A DNA stretch of 64,000 bases from Planctomycetaceae bacterium (GTDB lineage Bacteria > Planctomycetota > Planctomycetia > Pirellulales > Pirellulaceae), in contig JACKHN010000008.1 in NCBI GenBank assembly GCA_020638975.1, forward strand, positions 62,001-126,000. The letters run 5' to 3'. The notes under the pieces are model-generated. The model was not told the DNA's origin. It ran no database searches and saw nothing but the letters and a program-made list of their open reading frames with translations. This document shows positions 17,638 through 26,846 of this stretch, piece after piece. The position numbers and the translations under genes are program-made. How positions within the stretch are numbered: position 1 is the stretch's first letter; every line of letters starts with the position of its first letter.

Positions 17638-18620
17638 TCGATACAATGAATTCACGGCTACGAAGTATCGCTGAACCCTCCCCCGGCGACAAATGGCAAA
17701 GCCTGTTCAAGCAGTTCTGGCCGAACTACGAGTCGTGGTTCTTGAAAGAGGGTGCGGACCGACGTCCGAAATTCATGGCTTGCGAGCAAGCCCTGCGGCA
17801 ACACATGCCCGAACTGCTGCCGACCTATGAGCGATTGGTCGAGTTGGCTGGCGGCGGTGACTTGGAAGCAAGGTTTCTGAGTCTGTACCGACCCACACCC
17901 TATCTGACCGGCTGTTCGCAAGCGGTTTGGACGCGCGATCAACCGCGGCTAATCCGCAATTACGACTATGACCCAAAGATGTGGGAAGGCGTCTTGCTTC
18001 ACACGACGTGGAATGGACGAGAGGTGATCGCCATGAGCGATTGCTTGTGGGGCGTTTTGGACGGCATCAACGATGCTGGACTGGCCGTGTCACTGGCCTT
18101 CGGTGGTCGCAAAGCCGTCGGGGAAGGCTTCGGCATTCCCTTGATCTTGCGCTACATCCTCGAGTTCTGTGACACGACCGCTGAAGCGGAAAAAGTGTTA
18201 GCACGCGTGCCCAGCCACATGTCGTACAACGTTACGTTGTTGGATGTGAGTGGTCGGCATCGTACGATCTTTGTTGCACCTGATCGCGTGCCAGTAGTCA
18301 CGAACAAACACTTGGCGACAAACCATCAGGAGCAAGTCGAGTGGCCCGAACATGCAGTGGCCACAGGCAGTGTCGATCGCGCTCATTTCCTGGCGCTGCG
18401 TTTAGATGATCCGTTCGAAACTGCGGAACGATTCACGTCTCGGTTTCTCGAACCGCCTTTGTATTCAACGCGTTTCGACCACGGTTGGGGAACGATCTAT
18501 ACGGCAGTCTATGATCCGACCAATTTGACGGCGACGTATTGTTGGCCTGGCTATCACACGCGGCAGTCCTTTACCGACTTCACGGAAAGGTCGCTCGATA
18601 TCCGATATCACCAACCCTAG
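17634..18620 (+). CDS. C45-family autoproteolytic acyltransferase/hydrolase
   Basis: A 328-residue cytosolic protein with the acyl-CoA:6-aminopenicillanate acyltransferase (PF03417, peptidase C45) pattern. The nucleophile is expected to be Cys94 in TPYLTGCSQAVW, exposed after self-cleavage, followed by RLIRNYDYDPKMW and the LDGINDAGLAVSLAFGG block. Such enzymes transfer or remove acyl groups on amines. The GTG at 17634 overlaps the amidohydrolase TGA by four bases; ATG 17646 is the alternative start. No signal peptide is visible, unlike the second C45 protein at 46440. It ends the four-gene coupled set, so it probably acts on the ligase or decarboxylase product. Confidence 0.78.
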   Translation: MIDTMNSRLRSIAEPSPGDKWQSLFKQFWPNYESWFLKEGADRRPKFMACEQALRQHMPELLPTYERLVELAGGGDLEARFLSLYRPTPYLTGCSQAVWTRDQPRLIRNYDYDPKMWEGVLLHTTWNGREVIAMSDCLWGVLDGINDAGLAVSLAFGGRKAVGEGFGIPLILRYILEFCDTTAEAEKVLARVPSHMSYNVTLLDVSGRHRTIFVAPDRVPVVTNKHLATNHQEQVEWPEHAVATGSVDRAHFLALRLDDPFETAERFTSRFLEPPLYSTRFDHGWGTIYTAVYDPTNLTATYCWPGYHTRQSFTDFTERSLDIRYHQP

Positions 18621-18726
18621 GTGGGCAGCGCCACTTTTGGCATAAGTCATTGGGTATCAGCGGGTAAGGGAGTGGCTCGCGCCACTCCCTCCCCGTTATC
18701 GCAATGGGGTTGATTCCCCATATTTA

Positions 18727-18751
18727 CCGGCGTGCGGGTTTCCCGCACCGG
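18727..18751 (-). ncRNA. group II intron domain V
   Basis: Read on the minus strand, CCGGTGCGGG-AAA-CCCGCACGCCGG forms a near-perfect stem with a GAAA tetraloop. This is the size and shape of the catalytic domain V. Its position just downstream of the maturase stop codon is where domain V is expected. Confidence 0.65.
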
Positions 18752-18789
18752 GCGGTACCGCGGAAATCGCCCCCCGAGGGGAACCGAGA

Positions 18790-19971
18790 CTATCCTGCTA
18801 CACAAGTTTTCCGTAGTTCGCTGAGTGAGAGCAGGCCCATATTCCTGAAGTGTTTCAAGCGGATACGAACGTTATCCACCTTCGACTTTCGCTTGAATTT
18901 CATACACCGCAGTCGCATGCGTATCCAGCGGTCCAGACTGCGGTATGCATCGCCGCAGTGCGACCAAGGCGTCGCGAAATAGTTCGCCGTGCCCTGGATT
19001 ACGCGGTTCAGTTGCTCGATCATTTCAGCATCCAAGTTGTGGCTGCGTTGGGTAATCCGGCGGACTTTGGTCTTGAAGTTCTCCACCGACTTGGCTCGTA
19101 TCCGCACAAACCGCGACTTGATGTCGAAGCCCAGAAAGGTGAACCCTTCGTGGAACCTCGTCACTTTCGTCTTCTCCGGACTCAGAGAGAGCCCGAGTTG
19201 ATCTGCTAACAGATGCTCGACCAGTGTCAGAGCCTCTTTGGCTGTGTCCTCACTACGACAGAGCACCACGAAATCGTCGGCGTACCGTACAAAGCGGAAG
19301 CCGCGTTCATGGAGATGCCGATCGAGGATATTCAGAGCGATGTTAGCCAACAGTGGAGATATGACTCCACCTTGAGGTGTCCCAACGTGTGTCGGTCGTA
19401 CCTTGCCGCCTTCCATCACTCCCGCCTTGAGGAACTTCTCCACCAGTCCCAGGATGTTCCCATCGGCAATCACGTCGGACAGCTCACGCATAATGGCGGC
19501 ATGAGACAAGTTGTCGAAGAAGCCGGAGATGTCAGCGTCGAGCACATGGCGGTACCCTTGCTGCCCGATTTCCAAGACTTTCTCAACCGCCTGATGGCAG
19601 CTTCGTCCGGGTCGGAAGCCATAGGAATGATCGTGAAACTTTGCCTCAAAGATCGGGTTCAAGAGACGTCGTAACACCTCTTGTGCAACTCGATCTCGGA
19701 CTGCCGGGATTCCGAGCGGGCGAAATTTCGTCCCCTTGGCGTCTTTGGGAATGTAGACTCGCCGAGCGGGTAGAGGCTCATAGGTCCTCTGTTTCAGCTC
19801 CCGCATCAGTCGGTCAAGGTTGGCGTCCAAGTTCTTCTCGAACATCTGGATGCTGACCTTGTCGATTCCCGCCGCACCGCGATTTCGCCGTACAGCTCGC
19901 CAGGCTTCGTACACCAGCTTGGAAGTAATCCTTCCCGTCAGACTATGGACTTTCATCTTTCCTTTTGCCAC
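18790..19971 (-). CDS. ltrA: group II intron reverse transcriptase/maturase
   Basis: A 393-residue intron-encoded protein. RT blocks visible are RRNRGAAGIDKVSIQMFEKN (RT0/1), RRVYIPKDAKGTKFRPLGIP, SYGFRPGRSCHQAV, LDADISGFFDNLSH, GTPQGGVISPLLANI and the catalytic FVRYADDFVVLC. The maturase/X domain follows (FTFLGFDIKSRF ... IQGTANYFATPW, GIIM). No HNH endonuclease domain follows, so the intron would rely on endonuclease-independent retrohoming into replication forks or hairpins. The frame is intact, with no stop or frameshift in the RT, so the element may be active. Confidence 0.93.
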   Translation of the reverse strand: MAKGKMKVHSLTGRITSKLVYEAWRAVRRNRGAAGIDKVSIQMFEKNLDANLDRLMRELKQRTYEPLPARRVYIPKDAKGTKFRPLGIPAVRDRVAQEVLRRLLNPIFEAKFHDHSYGFRPGRSCHQAVEKVLEIGQQGYRHVLDADISGFFDNLSHAAIMRELSDVIADGNILGLVEKFLKAGVMEGGKVRPTHVGTPQGGVISPLLANIALNILDRHLHERGFRFVRYADDFVVLCRSEDTAKEALTLVEHLLADQLGLSLSPEKTKVTRFHEGFTFLGFDIKSRFVRIRAKSVENFKTKVRRITQRSHNLDAEMIEQLNRVIQGTANYFATPWSHCGDAYRSLDRWIRMRLRCMKFKRKSKVDNVRIRLKHFRNMGLLSLSELRKTCVAG

Positions 19972-20687
19972 TTACTTCCCTCTTGTTGATCCTGAGGATC
20001 GTCCGGTCGAATAACCGCTCCCACAAGCATTTGAAGTTGTTTCTTAGACTCGGCGGGTTTCCTGAAAGAGGAACAGGTAGACCTGTTGCGGTCGCAGTCG
20101 CCGAACTAACTTTCTCCCTGTCTTGAAGGAGTTGTCCTTACTTTCACAAACGGTCCTTCCTTTCGTCGCGAGCTCGCGACTACTCCGGAAGAGCTGCTAT
20201 CCTTGCACGAGAGAGACCAGGCGTCTTCCTCGTTCCATCGCTTCAGCCGCTCATTTCGTCTTTGACTTATAGATTGGCCTTACCACAGTTGGCCGAAGCC
20301 AAGCTGTGGACGAAGTAGGACTTTCACCGGTCAGTGTTGTCAGCCATTTTGTCCAGGCGGCCCCACCATACACTCTGATGGTCCACGAGTTCTAACCAAG
20401 TTGGAACCCGCAGGGGAGAGGATTAGTCTCCTAGGGCTTCATCAGGTTACGGAGCTTAGCCCACCATCCGAGCCGAAACGCGACACCTCCCGGACTATCT
20501 TCACCTGGCCCCTCCGTCGCCGGTTGTTACCTCCCGACCCTGGCTGCGTACCCTCTCTCGAGGTTCGAGTGAAGATTTCCATACCGGCTTGGACCAGCAC
20601 GGGTAGGATTTGATTTCACCTCGTCTCCTTTCTGATAAAATCTCACCGTTTGAATGACTGAGCCAACAACACCTGCGGCTCACGCAT

Positions 20688-20745
20688 AACCCGAAGCGTA
20701 AGCGAGGCGCTGCGGTAAACCATTTCCTCGCTTACGCTTCGGGTT
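20688..20745. repeat. AACCCGAAGCGTAAGCGAGG inverted repeat
   Basis: Perfect 20-nt arms at 20688-20707 and 20726-20745. It lies directly at the 5' side of the group II intron and just beyond the stop of the E1/KAS III fusion gene, where a terminator would be expected. Confidence 0.75.
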
Positions 20746-20774
20746 GTGATTGTCGTGAAAGTGGCGCTGTCCAA

Positions 20775-23700
20775 CTAGGTTGCTTCGAGAATACTCGCCC
20801 CGAAGGTGAACCCGCCACCAAAGGCACACAATCCGAGCCGGTCGCCCTTCTTGGCGTTCGGCAAGACTTCGCTTAAGCACAGCGGAATGCTGGTCGAGGA
20901 TGTGTTGCCGAAGCGACGGATGTTGCTGTAGACGGTGGTGTCGATGCGATGTTGGATCGCATCCAAGATTCGTTGGTTGGCTTGATGCGGCACGATCATG
21001 TTCAGATCGTTCACCCCAACTCCCTCGCGCTGACAGACGCGGTTCAGGCTGGCGATCATCGATCGTACGGCTTCGCTGAAGACCTTGCGGCCCTGCATGC
21101 GGATGAAGCCGCCATCGCGGAACGGAACGGTCAGTGCGCTGCCATCTTCGCCCTTGGCGGAAAGTTCTGGTCGATAGAGCCGACCGCGAGCGTTCTCGTA
21201 ATGGCTCTCGCCGTATAGGACCGTTGCCGACGCAGCATCCCCAAACAGAATCGCGGTATCAAGATCCTTGCGATCCAACAGCGGCGAAAGGACCTCGGTG
21301 GTGACAACTAAGACTCGAGCATCGGGCTTACTTTGTAGGAAGTCATATCCAGCCTGCAACGCATACAGATAACCGCTGCAAGCGGCACTGATGTCAAAGG
21401 CTTGCAGCATCGCATTCGACTTGCCGCGAACGAGTCCGCTGAGGACTTGGCAAGCCATCGAAGGCGATACGGAGGTAGGACTTGTTGTGCTGCAGATCAC
21501 CAGATCAAGCTGGTCGACGAGCAGATCTTCTTCTTCGAGTGTTTGTTGAGCCGCTTGTACGGCCATGCTGACAGCGTTCTGTTCGCCCGTTACCCAATTG
21601 CGGCTCTCGATGCCGGTCAGTCGCATGATGTCTTCAACGGTCATGTCGTTCGTCGATGTCAGTAACTCGCGATTCGAGACCACTCGATCACCGGTCACGG
21701 CTGCGACGGAGGAGAGTCCGACATCGAAGGCTCGACGATCGTAACGCTTCGGCAACGGCAATCTCTCCGACGGACGGCGTCGCACGAGGATGGGTTCGCC
21801 TGGATCTTCCAGCAGCACGGCGCTCTTATGAACGACCGCATGATCGGCACGAATCCGGAGCAGCGGTTTGCCAACTGCAATGCTGTCGCCTTCGTCGGCC
21901 AGCAGTTCCGCCACTTCACCGGCCACCGAGGTCGTCATCTCGAAGACCGATTTCGCTGCCTCCACCGAGGCGACGACATCACCCTTCTCGATCCGCGACC
22001 CGGTTTGCGTCAGGAACTCGACGACCGTGACCGTTTCATCGGACGGTGCTGACCCAATCGCCAGCAAGTCGAACATGCCCTCTTCCTGCTCGGCGGGCTG
22101 TTCCCAAGTGAGATCAAAGTCCAGCAGCTGTGCGGCGGTCGATAGCACGCGTTGGTAGGACGGCATGACCTCGATCTGGCTGCCGTAATGACAGGGGATC
22201 AGTGTGTCGGGTCTTGTGATGCGACGCATGGAAACCGGGAAGCGAGACTTCTCGCCAACCGTTGCCAGGACTTCGCTGCCGAACCCGCAGGTGTGATTGT
22301 CTTCATGAACAACGATCAGCCGCGATGTTTTCTCAGCCGAAGCGATGACCATGTGCTCGTCCCAGGGCGACAGCGATCGCAGGTCGATAATCTCGACTTC
22401 GACACCCGCTCGCTCGAGATCGTCCGCCGCGCGTTCACACAGCGAAACGGTGTTACCCCAGGCGACGAAGGTGATATCCCGGCCAGTACGGACTTTTCGC
22501 GCGGAACCGATCGGCACAAACTGCTCGGCAACATCGGGCGATGTGGCTCGCGACATGTCGTTCAACATCGCCTTCGGATACAAGATCAGCGTCGGACGCT
22601 CGGACCTGAACGCTGCATTCAGCATTCCCGCCGCATCGCAGGCATTGGAAGGCATAAAGACGTCGATGCCCGGTGTGTGTGTCATCACCGATTCGAACGT
22701 CTGGGCATGATAGGGACCGAGACCTGGACGATATCCGCCACAGGCTGCCATCACGACCAGCGGAACTTTCCACTCGCCGCCGGTTCGCCAGAACATGCTG
22801 GCCAATTCACAAGTGAGTTGGTTGTAGGCAAGGGGCAGGAAGTCTGCGAACTGGATGAAGGCTACCGGCTTTTGTCCGGCCAGCGCCCTGCCGATGGACG
22901 TGCCAATAATCGTCGACTCGGACAACGGCGAATTGCAGACGCGTCCACGGTGCTTCGTGCTGAGTCCGCGTGTCACACCGAATACGTCGCCCTTCGGGTC
23001 CTCGATGTCCTCGCCATAGAGAAAGACATTCGAGTCGGTTGCCAAGTGATGATCAAGAACATCTCGTAACGCTTGTCCCATCGTCAGCGTCGCGTTCTCC
23101 GCGTCGCCGCGCACTTCGTAGGAGGAATGCGTGAGCTCAACGGGAATCACGGGTTTCGCAGACATTTGCGGCGTTGGGTCTGATCCAGCCAGCGATTCGT
23201 CAGCAGCCGCGGCAACTTCGGATTCTACATTACGTCGCAGGGCGGAAAGCGTCGCCACTTCGCAACCGTCTGCAAGCAGCCACTGTTCGAGTCGTGTCAC
23301 GGGGTCGCTGGTCGAAATCACTTCGCGGATTTCATCAGCGCTTCGATAGACGCGCTGGTCGTCCGCATTCGTGTGGCTTGTGAGGCGTTCGACTTCGAAG
23401 ACGACCAATTGCGGTGTTCGTTCGCGGCGCATCTGCTCGACGATCAAGCCAAACTGTTCGTAGCTGCTCGCCGGATCACGGCCATCGATTCGCCAAATCG
23501 GCAATCCGTAGTAGGACTCGGCCTCGCCACCCGGCAGCGAGAAAAAGGTCCGACCGCGCGTCGTTGTCGAGATGGCTAAGCGATTGTCTTCGATGACGAA
23601 TAGTACTGGTAGCTGATCACGCACGGCGGCGGCGATTGCTTCGCTGACTTCACCTTGCTGTGTAGTGCCGTCGCCATTCGCACAGTAAACAATTGGCCGA

Positions 23701-24092
23701 GAAGGATCGTCCTTCACGGCAGCCGCAACTCCCACCGCTTGCAACGCATTGTTGCCGGTCGGTGTGGTCATGCTCAGGATGTGAAGATTCGGATCGCTGA
23801 AGAAGCCGCTCATTCGCCGACCACGCGACGAAGAACTGTCTTTACACAAAAACGAGTCGAAGAACGAGCGAATAGGCATTCCTCGTGCGACGAGCAGTGC
23901 CTTGTCGCGATAGTGGCAGTGCAACCAATCAGCTTCAGTCAGGTAAGGCGCAAGGGCCGCTGTTGCTTCGTGTCCGCTGCCTGCGACGTGAAAGAATGCT
24001 TCGCCGCGTTGCGTCAGTTCCTGCTCGACTTTGTCGATCTGCCGCGCGGTGTACATCGCGCGATAGAGTGTCAGCAGGGCTTGCTGGTTCAT
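20775..24092 (-). CDS. fused 2-oxoacid dehydrogenase E1 alpha-beta + lipoyl domain + KAS III
   Basis: A single 1105-residue frame with four domains. Residues 1-300: E1 alpha, TPP-binding (CANGDGTTQQGEVSEAI, then IEDNRLAIS). Residues 325-660: E1 beta (LYGEDIEDPKGDVFGVT ... NSPLSESTIIGTSIGRAL ... VHEDNHTCGFGSEV). Residues 665-755: biotinyl/lipoyl domain with the attachment lysine Lys714 in VEAAKSVFEM. Residues 775-1105: beta-ketoacyl-ACP synthase III with the full Cys905 (ISAACSGYL), His1036 (VPHQANQ), Asn1063 (GNTSS) triad. No E2 acyltransferase or E3 domain is present. The likely job is to decarboxylate a 2-oxoacid, load the acyl group on the lipoyl arm and prime KAS III condensation with malonyl-ACP, making (branched) starter units. 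The ATG has GAGGT five bases upstream. It is monocistronic. Confidence 0.85.
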   Translation of the reverse strand: MNQQALLTLYRAMYTARQIDKVEQELTQRGEAFFHVAGSGHEATAALAPYLTEADWLHCHYRDKALLVARGMPIRSFFDSFLCKDSSSSRGRRMSGFFSDPNLHILSMTTPTGNNALQAVGVAAAVKDDPSRPIVYCANGDGTTQQGEVSEAIAAAVRDQLPVLFVIEDNRLAISTTTRGRTFFSLPGGEAESYYGLPIWRIDGRDPASSYEQFGLIVEQMRRERTPQLVVFEVERLTSHTNADDQRVYRSADEIREVISTSDPVTRLEQWLLADGCEVATLSALRRNVESEVAAAADESLAGSDPTPQMSAKPVIPVELTHSSYEVRGDAENATLTMGQALRDVLDHHLATDSNVFLYGEDIEDPKGDVFGVTRGLSTKHRGRVCNSPLSESTIIGTSIGRALAGQKPVAFIQFADFLPLAYNQLTCELASMFWRTGGEWKVPLVVMAACGGYRPGLGPYHAQTFESVMTHTPGIDVFMPSNACDAAGMLNAAFRSERPTLILYPKAMLNDMSRATSPDVAEQFVPIGSARKVRTGRDITFVAWGNTVSLCERAADDLERAGVEVEIIDLRSLSPWDEHMVIASAEKTSRLIVVHEDNHTCGFGSEVLATVGEKSRFPVSMRRITRPDTLIPCHYGSQIEVMPSYQRVLSTAAQLLDFDLTWEQPAEQEEGMFDLLAIGSAPSDETVTVVEFLTQTGSRIEKGDVVASVEAAKSVFEMTTSVAGEVAELLADEGDSIAVGKPLLRIRADHAVVHKSAVLLEDPGEPILVRRRPSERLPLPKRYDRRAFDVGLSSVAAVTGDRVVSNRELLTSTNDMTVEDIMRLTGIESRNWVTGEQNAVSMAVQAAQQTLEEEDLLVDQLDLVICSTTSPTSVSPSMACQVLSGLVRGKSNAMLQAFDISAACSGYLYALQAGYDFLQSKPDARVLVVTTEVLSPLLDRKDLDTAILFGDAASATVLYGESHYENARGRLYRPELSAKGEDGSALTVPFRDGGFIRMQGRKVFSEAVRSMIASLNRVCQREGVGVNDLNMIVPHQANQRILDAIQHRIDTTVYSNIRRFGNTSSTSIPLCLSEVLPNAKKGDRLGLCAFGGGFTFGASILEAT

Positions 24093-24379
24093 GATGACCT
24101 CGACGGTTGTCTACGCTCTTGTTACTGGATCGGGGACAAAGCGGTGAGCGTGTTTGGTCCCTGAGACGGGAACAGGGATGGGTCTTGTATTAAAAGCCGC
24201 GAACTTCCGACAGAGCAAAACGTAACCAGGCAACAATTTTTGTCGTTTTGCTAGCAGTACGAGCACGCGTTGGCGAACCGTCAGAACGACAGCAACCAGT
24301 AACGGTTTATCGGATTATGAGTAGCGTGCGGATTATCGTTCCTTGCCAAGCGAGCAAGGAAATCCAAAAGACTGTTGCC
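24093..24379. other. intergenic gap upstream of the E1/KAS III gene
   Basis: This 287-bp stretch lies between two co-directional minus-strand genes and must hold the promoter of the fusion gene. I see no coding potential, no hairpin of the kind found elsewhere and no clear promoter boxes. Confidence 0.4.
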
Positions 24380-25288
24380 CTAACGACGCCATTCGAGCAC
24401 TTTCGTCTGCCCGTTCCAGGGATGATCGACGTCAGTCGTATGGGTTGTCAGCGAAGCACTGCTGGCAGCTAGACGAACCGTTGTCCAACCGGTTGTCGAA
24501 AGCGCGGGATTGGCAACATAGGAAGTTGCCGGCGTATTGAGAATGTGGATACCTTGGTGCGCGGCGAATCCGCGATCGTGGATGTGGCCATGGACGTAGG
24601 CTTTTACTTGCTGTCGTGGCGCGATCACTTTCCACAATTCCTCCGAGTCGATCAGGCCGCCCGGGAAATGATTGGGATCGCCGCCGAGGCGTGGGTTGTG
24701 GTGCGACACGATGATAGCAGGCTTCGTAGGCCGTTCGTCCAGCGCTTTTGCTAGCCATGCTAGTTGCTCCGCGCCCAGTGTTCCTTGCGTGACCATCGTT
24801 TCCTTCAACGAGTCGAGCAAGAAGAAGTTGGCGTAGCGTGTTTCCACGACGGAGATGTGACGGGATTCGACGACCGGCGATTCAAGCCGCTGTTCCCGCA
24901 TGACCTCATAAAACGTTTCGCGGTGGTCGTGGTTGCCGAGCGTGAGGTGCAAATCGATCTTGGCTTCCTGAAGCGGGCGAATGAGTTTGGCGAGATGCCG
25001 ATAGTCGCCAGGTTGTCCATCTTTCAAAGCGAGATCGCCGTTGATCAAGACACACGCCGGTTTGCGTTCCAAGGCGACAAGCTCGTCGACAACTTGCCGC
25101 AAGTGACTTGGCACGGGCGAATCCGCTGGATGCTTCTCGCCGATGTGCGTGTCGTTCAGGAGATAGACCAAATCCTCTTCAACATCGTTGCCCCATACAT
25201 CAGCGGGCGTGATCGCAGCGGCACCGATGGCAGCTCCGGTCGTGAACAGGAACTGGCGACGGCTTTGAGACGGCAGGTGAATTGGCAT
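24380..25288 (-). CDS. Tat-exported metallophosphoesterase (calcineurin-like)
   Basis: A 302-residue protein. The N-terminus SRRQFLFTTGAAIGAAAITP is a twin-arginine signal, so it is probably exported folded to the periplasm. The metallophosphoesterase metal-binding motifs appear in order: LNDTHIGEKH (D-x-H), LINGDLALKDG (GD), LTLGNHDHRETF (GNHD), IVSHHNPRLGG and YVHGHIHDRGF (GHxH). These bind a dinuclear metal centre that hydrolyses phosphomono- or diesters. The substrate is unknown. It lies 61 bp after the M81 gene on the same strand and may be the last gene of the 28.7-24.4 kb unit. Confidence 0.85.
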   Translation of the reverse strand: MPIHLPSQSRRQFLFTTGAAIGAAAITPADVWGNDVEEDLVYLLNDTHIGEKHPADSPVPSHLRQVVDELVALERKPACVLINGDLALKDGQPGDYRHLAKLIRPLQEAKIDLHLTLGNHDHRETFYEVMREQRLESPVVESRHISVVETRYANFFLLDSLKETMVTQGTLGAEQLAWLAKALDERPTKPAIIVSHHNPRLGGDPNHFPGGLIDSEELWKVIAPRQQVKAYVHGHIHDRGFAAHQGIHILNTPATSYVANPALSTTGWTTVRLAASSASLTTHTTDVDHPWNGQTKVLEWRR

Positions 25289-25349
25289 GGCGAAGACTCT
25301 TCTTAATTCAAGTGTCTTGGGAGTGTGGACCCTTACCGTGCGGAGGGCA

Positions 25350-26834
25350 TTAGGAAGTGATCTCGACCGGGAAGAACTCGCGGTGTCGTTTATGATACTT
25401 CAACTTGGCGAAATCGTGTGTTTGGATGGCTTGAGCGTCGACGTTAATGATCACGCCCGCGAATCGTTCGAAGCTGGCACGAAAGTGCGCGGCAGACTTC
25501 ACGGCGATGTACCTCATTCGTTCACATTCGATCCCCAGCGTACGAGCGAACGCTGGACCAAGCGGTTGCTCATGAGCGGTTACAACGACAACGGACGCGC
25601 CGTCTTGCTGTAACCAAGCCGATCGACCCATGTTGCCGGTCAGCCCCGCGTACATCGGGCCATCGTAAGTGAAGTCGCCGTCCGACAGTGCCATCACCCG
25701 AACGTCCATCTCGACGGGCGGGCCTTGAACGGGATCGGATTTGCCACCGACGGAAACGGCGATTTGTGACCCAACACCAGCCGCATGCGCCTGCTCGACC
25801 ACTTCCGGATCGACGATGTACAGGATCACAGCGTCTGAAAGTTTCCGCTCGATGAACGTCCTTAATACCTCGGTCGAGTCGCCCGGCGAACCGCCACCCG
25901 TATTGTCGGCGTGGTCAGCCAGGACGATGGGAAACTGACCACCCGATTCGCCGCGTTCGATTGCTTCCACCACCGACACCGGAGCACATGACCAACGCTG
26001 ACGATTCTCCCAGATCCAATCTCCCAATTCATCCGCCGTCGCGCGGGCCAACGCGTCATCGTTGTCGGCCACCACGATGACACTTGCTCCCATGTCGGGC
26101 ACATCGGCCCACGGGAAACCGGTTGCGACCGTCACCGAGAGAATGCCTGCTCGCGTCTCCAATTCATGAGCCCGTCGGATCAGTTCGCTCATCGGCGAAA
26201 GAGCTGTCACTTGGCAGGGCACGTTCCAGAACAATGGCAACTGCCGCAGTGCCATCACCGGCCGTACATCACCGCGAATGGTCGCCACGATCAAGTCAGC
26301 AGCTTCGCGACCACGTTCCGCCATATCGACGTGCGGATAGGTATCAAAGCCGATAATCGCGTCCGCTTGCTCGACGCGGTGTTGCGAATGATTTCCGTGC
26401 AGGTCGTGTGTGACGACGATCGGGCGATCGGCACCAACGAATTCGCGAACGGCTGCGATGAAGTCACCATCTCCGTCATCGATTCCCTCGACGACCATCG
26501 CTCCGTGCAAATCGAGCAACACGCCATCAACGGGTCCGCGAGCCGCTTCTTCGTCCTGCAATCGTCGCAAGAACTCGCTCTTCAACAACTCATAGTCGTC
26601 GCGAACAATCACACCACTGGGATAGGCGAACGTCCACAGCAGCGGGACGATTTCAAATCCGTGTTTGTTCGCACCGTCGATGAATCCGCCGGCACAAATG
26701 TTTGCGCCGGTGAAACGGTCGATGATCTGCTGCCCTCGAAACAAACCGAATCCTGACTCAAAGTCTTTCAAGGTTGTCGGCGTCTTTACAAACGTACTGG
26801 TCTCGTGCGAGATCCCACCGATGGCGATACGCAT
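25350..26834 (-). CDS. M81-family metallopeptidase (MlrC-like)
   Basis: A 494-residue protein opening with MRIAIGGISHETSTF, the invariant start of the MlrC/M81 family, with GVLLDLHGAMVVEGIDDGDG, THDLHGNHS and GFDTYPHVDMAERG carrying the metal ligands. The C-terminal MlrC_C domain includes LADHADNTGGGSPGDSTEVL. The founding member degrades linearised microcystin, but relatives in planctomycetes act on unknown small molecules, probably modified amino acids or peptides. It lies 12 bp after the DapA-family gene, so the two are co-transcribed and likely act on the same compound. Confidence 0.85.
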   Translation of the reverse strand: MRIAIGGISHETSTFVKTPTTLKDFESGFGLFRGQQIIDRFTGANICAGGFIDGANKHGFEIVPLLWTFAYPSGVIVRDDYELLKSEFLRRLQDEEAARGPVDGVLLDLHGAMVVEGIDDGDGDFIAAVREFVGADRPIVVTHDLHGNHSQHRVEQADAIIGFDTYPHVDMAERGREAADLIVATIRGDVRPVMALRQLPLFWNVPCQVTALSPMSELIRRAHELETRAGILSVTVATGFPWADVPDMGASVIVVADNDDALARATADELGDWIWENRQRWSCAPVSVVEAIERGESGGQFPIVLADHADNTGGGSPGDSTEVLRTFIERKLSDAVILYIVDPEVVEQAHAAGVGSQIAVSVGGKSDPVQGPPVEMDVRVMALSDGDFTYDGPMYAGLTGNMGRSAWLQQDGASVVVVTAHEQPLGPAFARTLGIECERMRYIAVKSAAHFRASFERFAGVIINVDAQAIQTHDFAKLKYHKRHREFFPVEITS

Positions 26835-26846
26835 CGCTTTGACTTT

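Larger units (their letters stand above)
18704..20683 (-). mobile_element. group II intron (approximate ends)
   Basis: A retroelement of about 1.9-2.0 kb containing an intron-encoded RT/maturase (19971 to 18790). On the minus strand a domain V-like hairpin with GAAA-type loop lies 39 nt beyond the ORF stop, followed by a small ATGGGG/CCCCAT hairpin that may be domain VI and ends near 18704. The 5' end is uncertain: GTGAGCC at 20683, right after a long hairpin, or GTGCTGG at 20600, are the candidate GUGYG-like starts. The 630-bp stretch upstream of the ORF has no gene and many short complementary segments, as expected for ribozyme domains I-IV. The element sits between two convergent genes. 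Confidence 0.75.
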
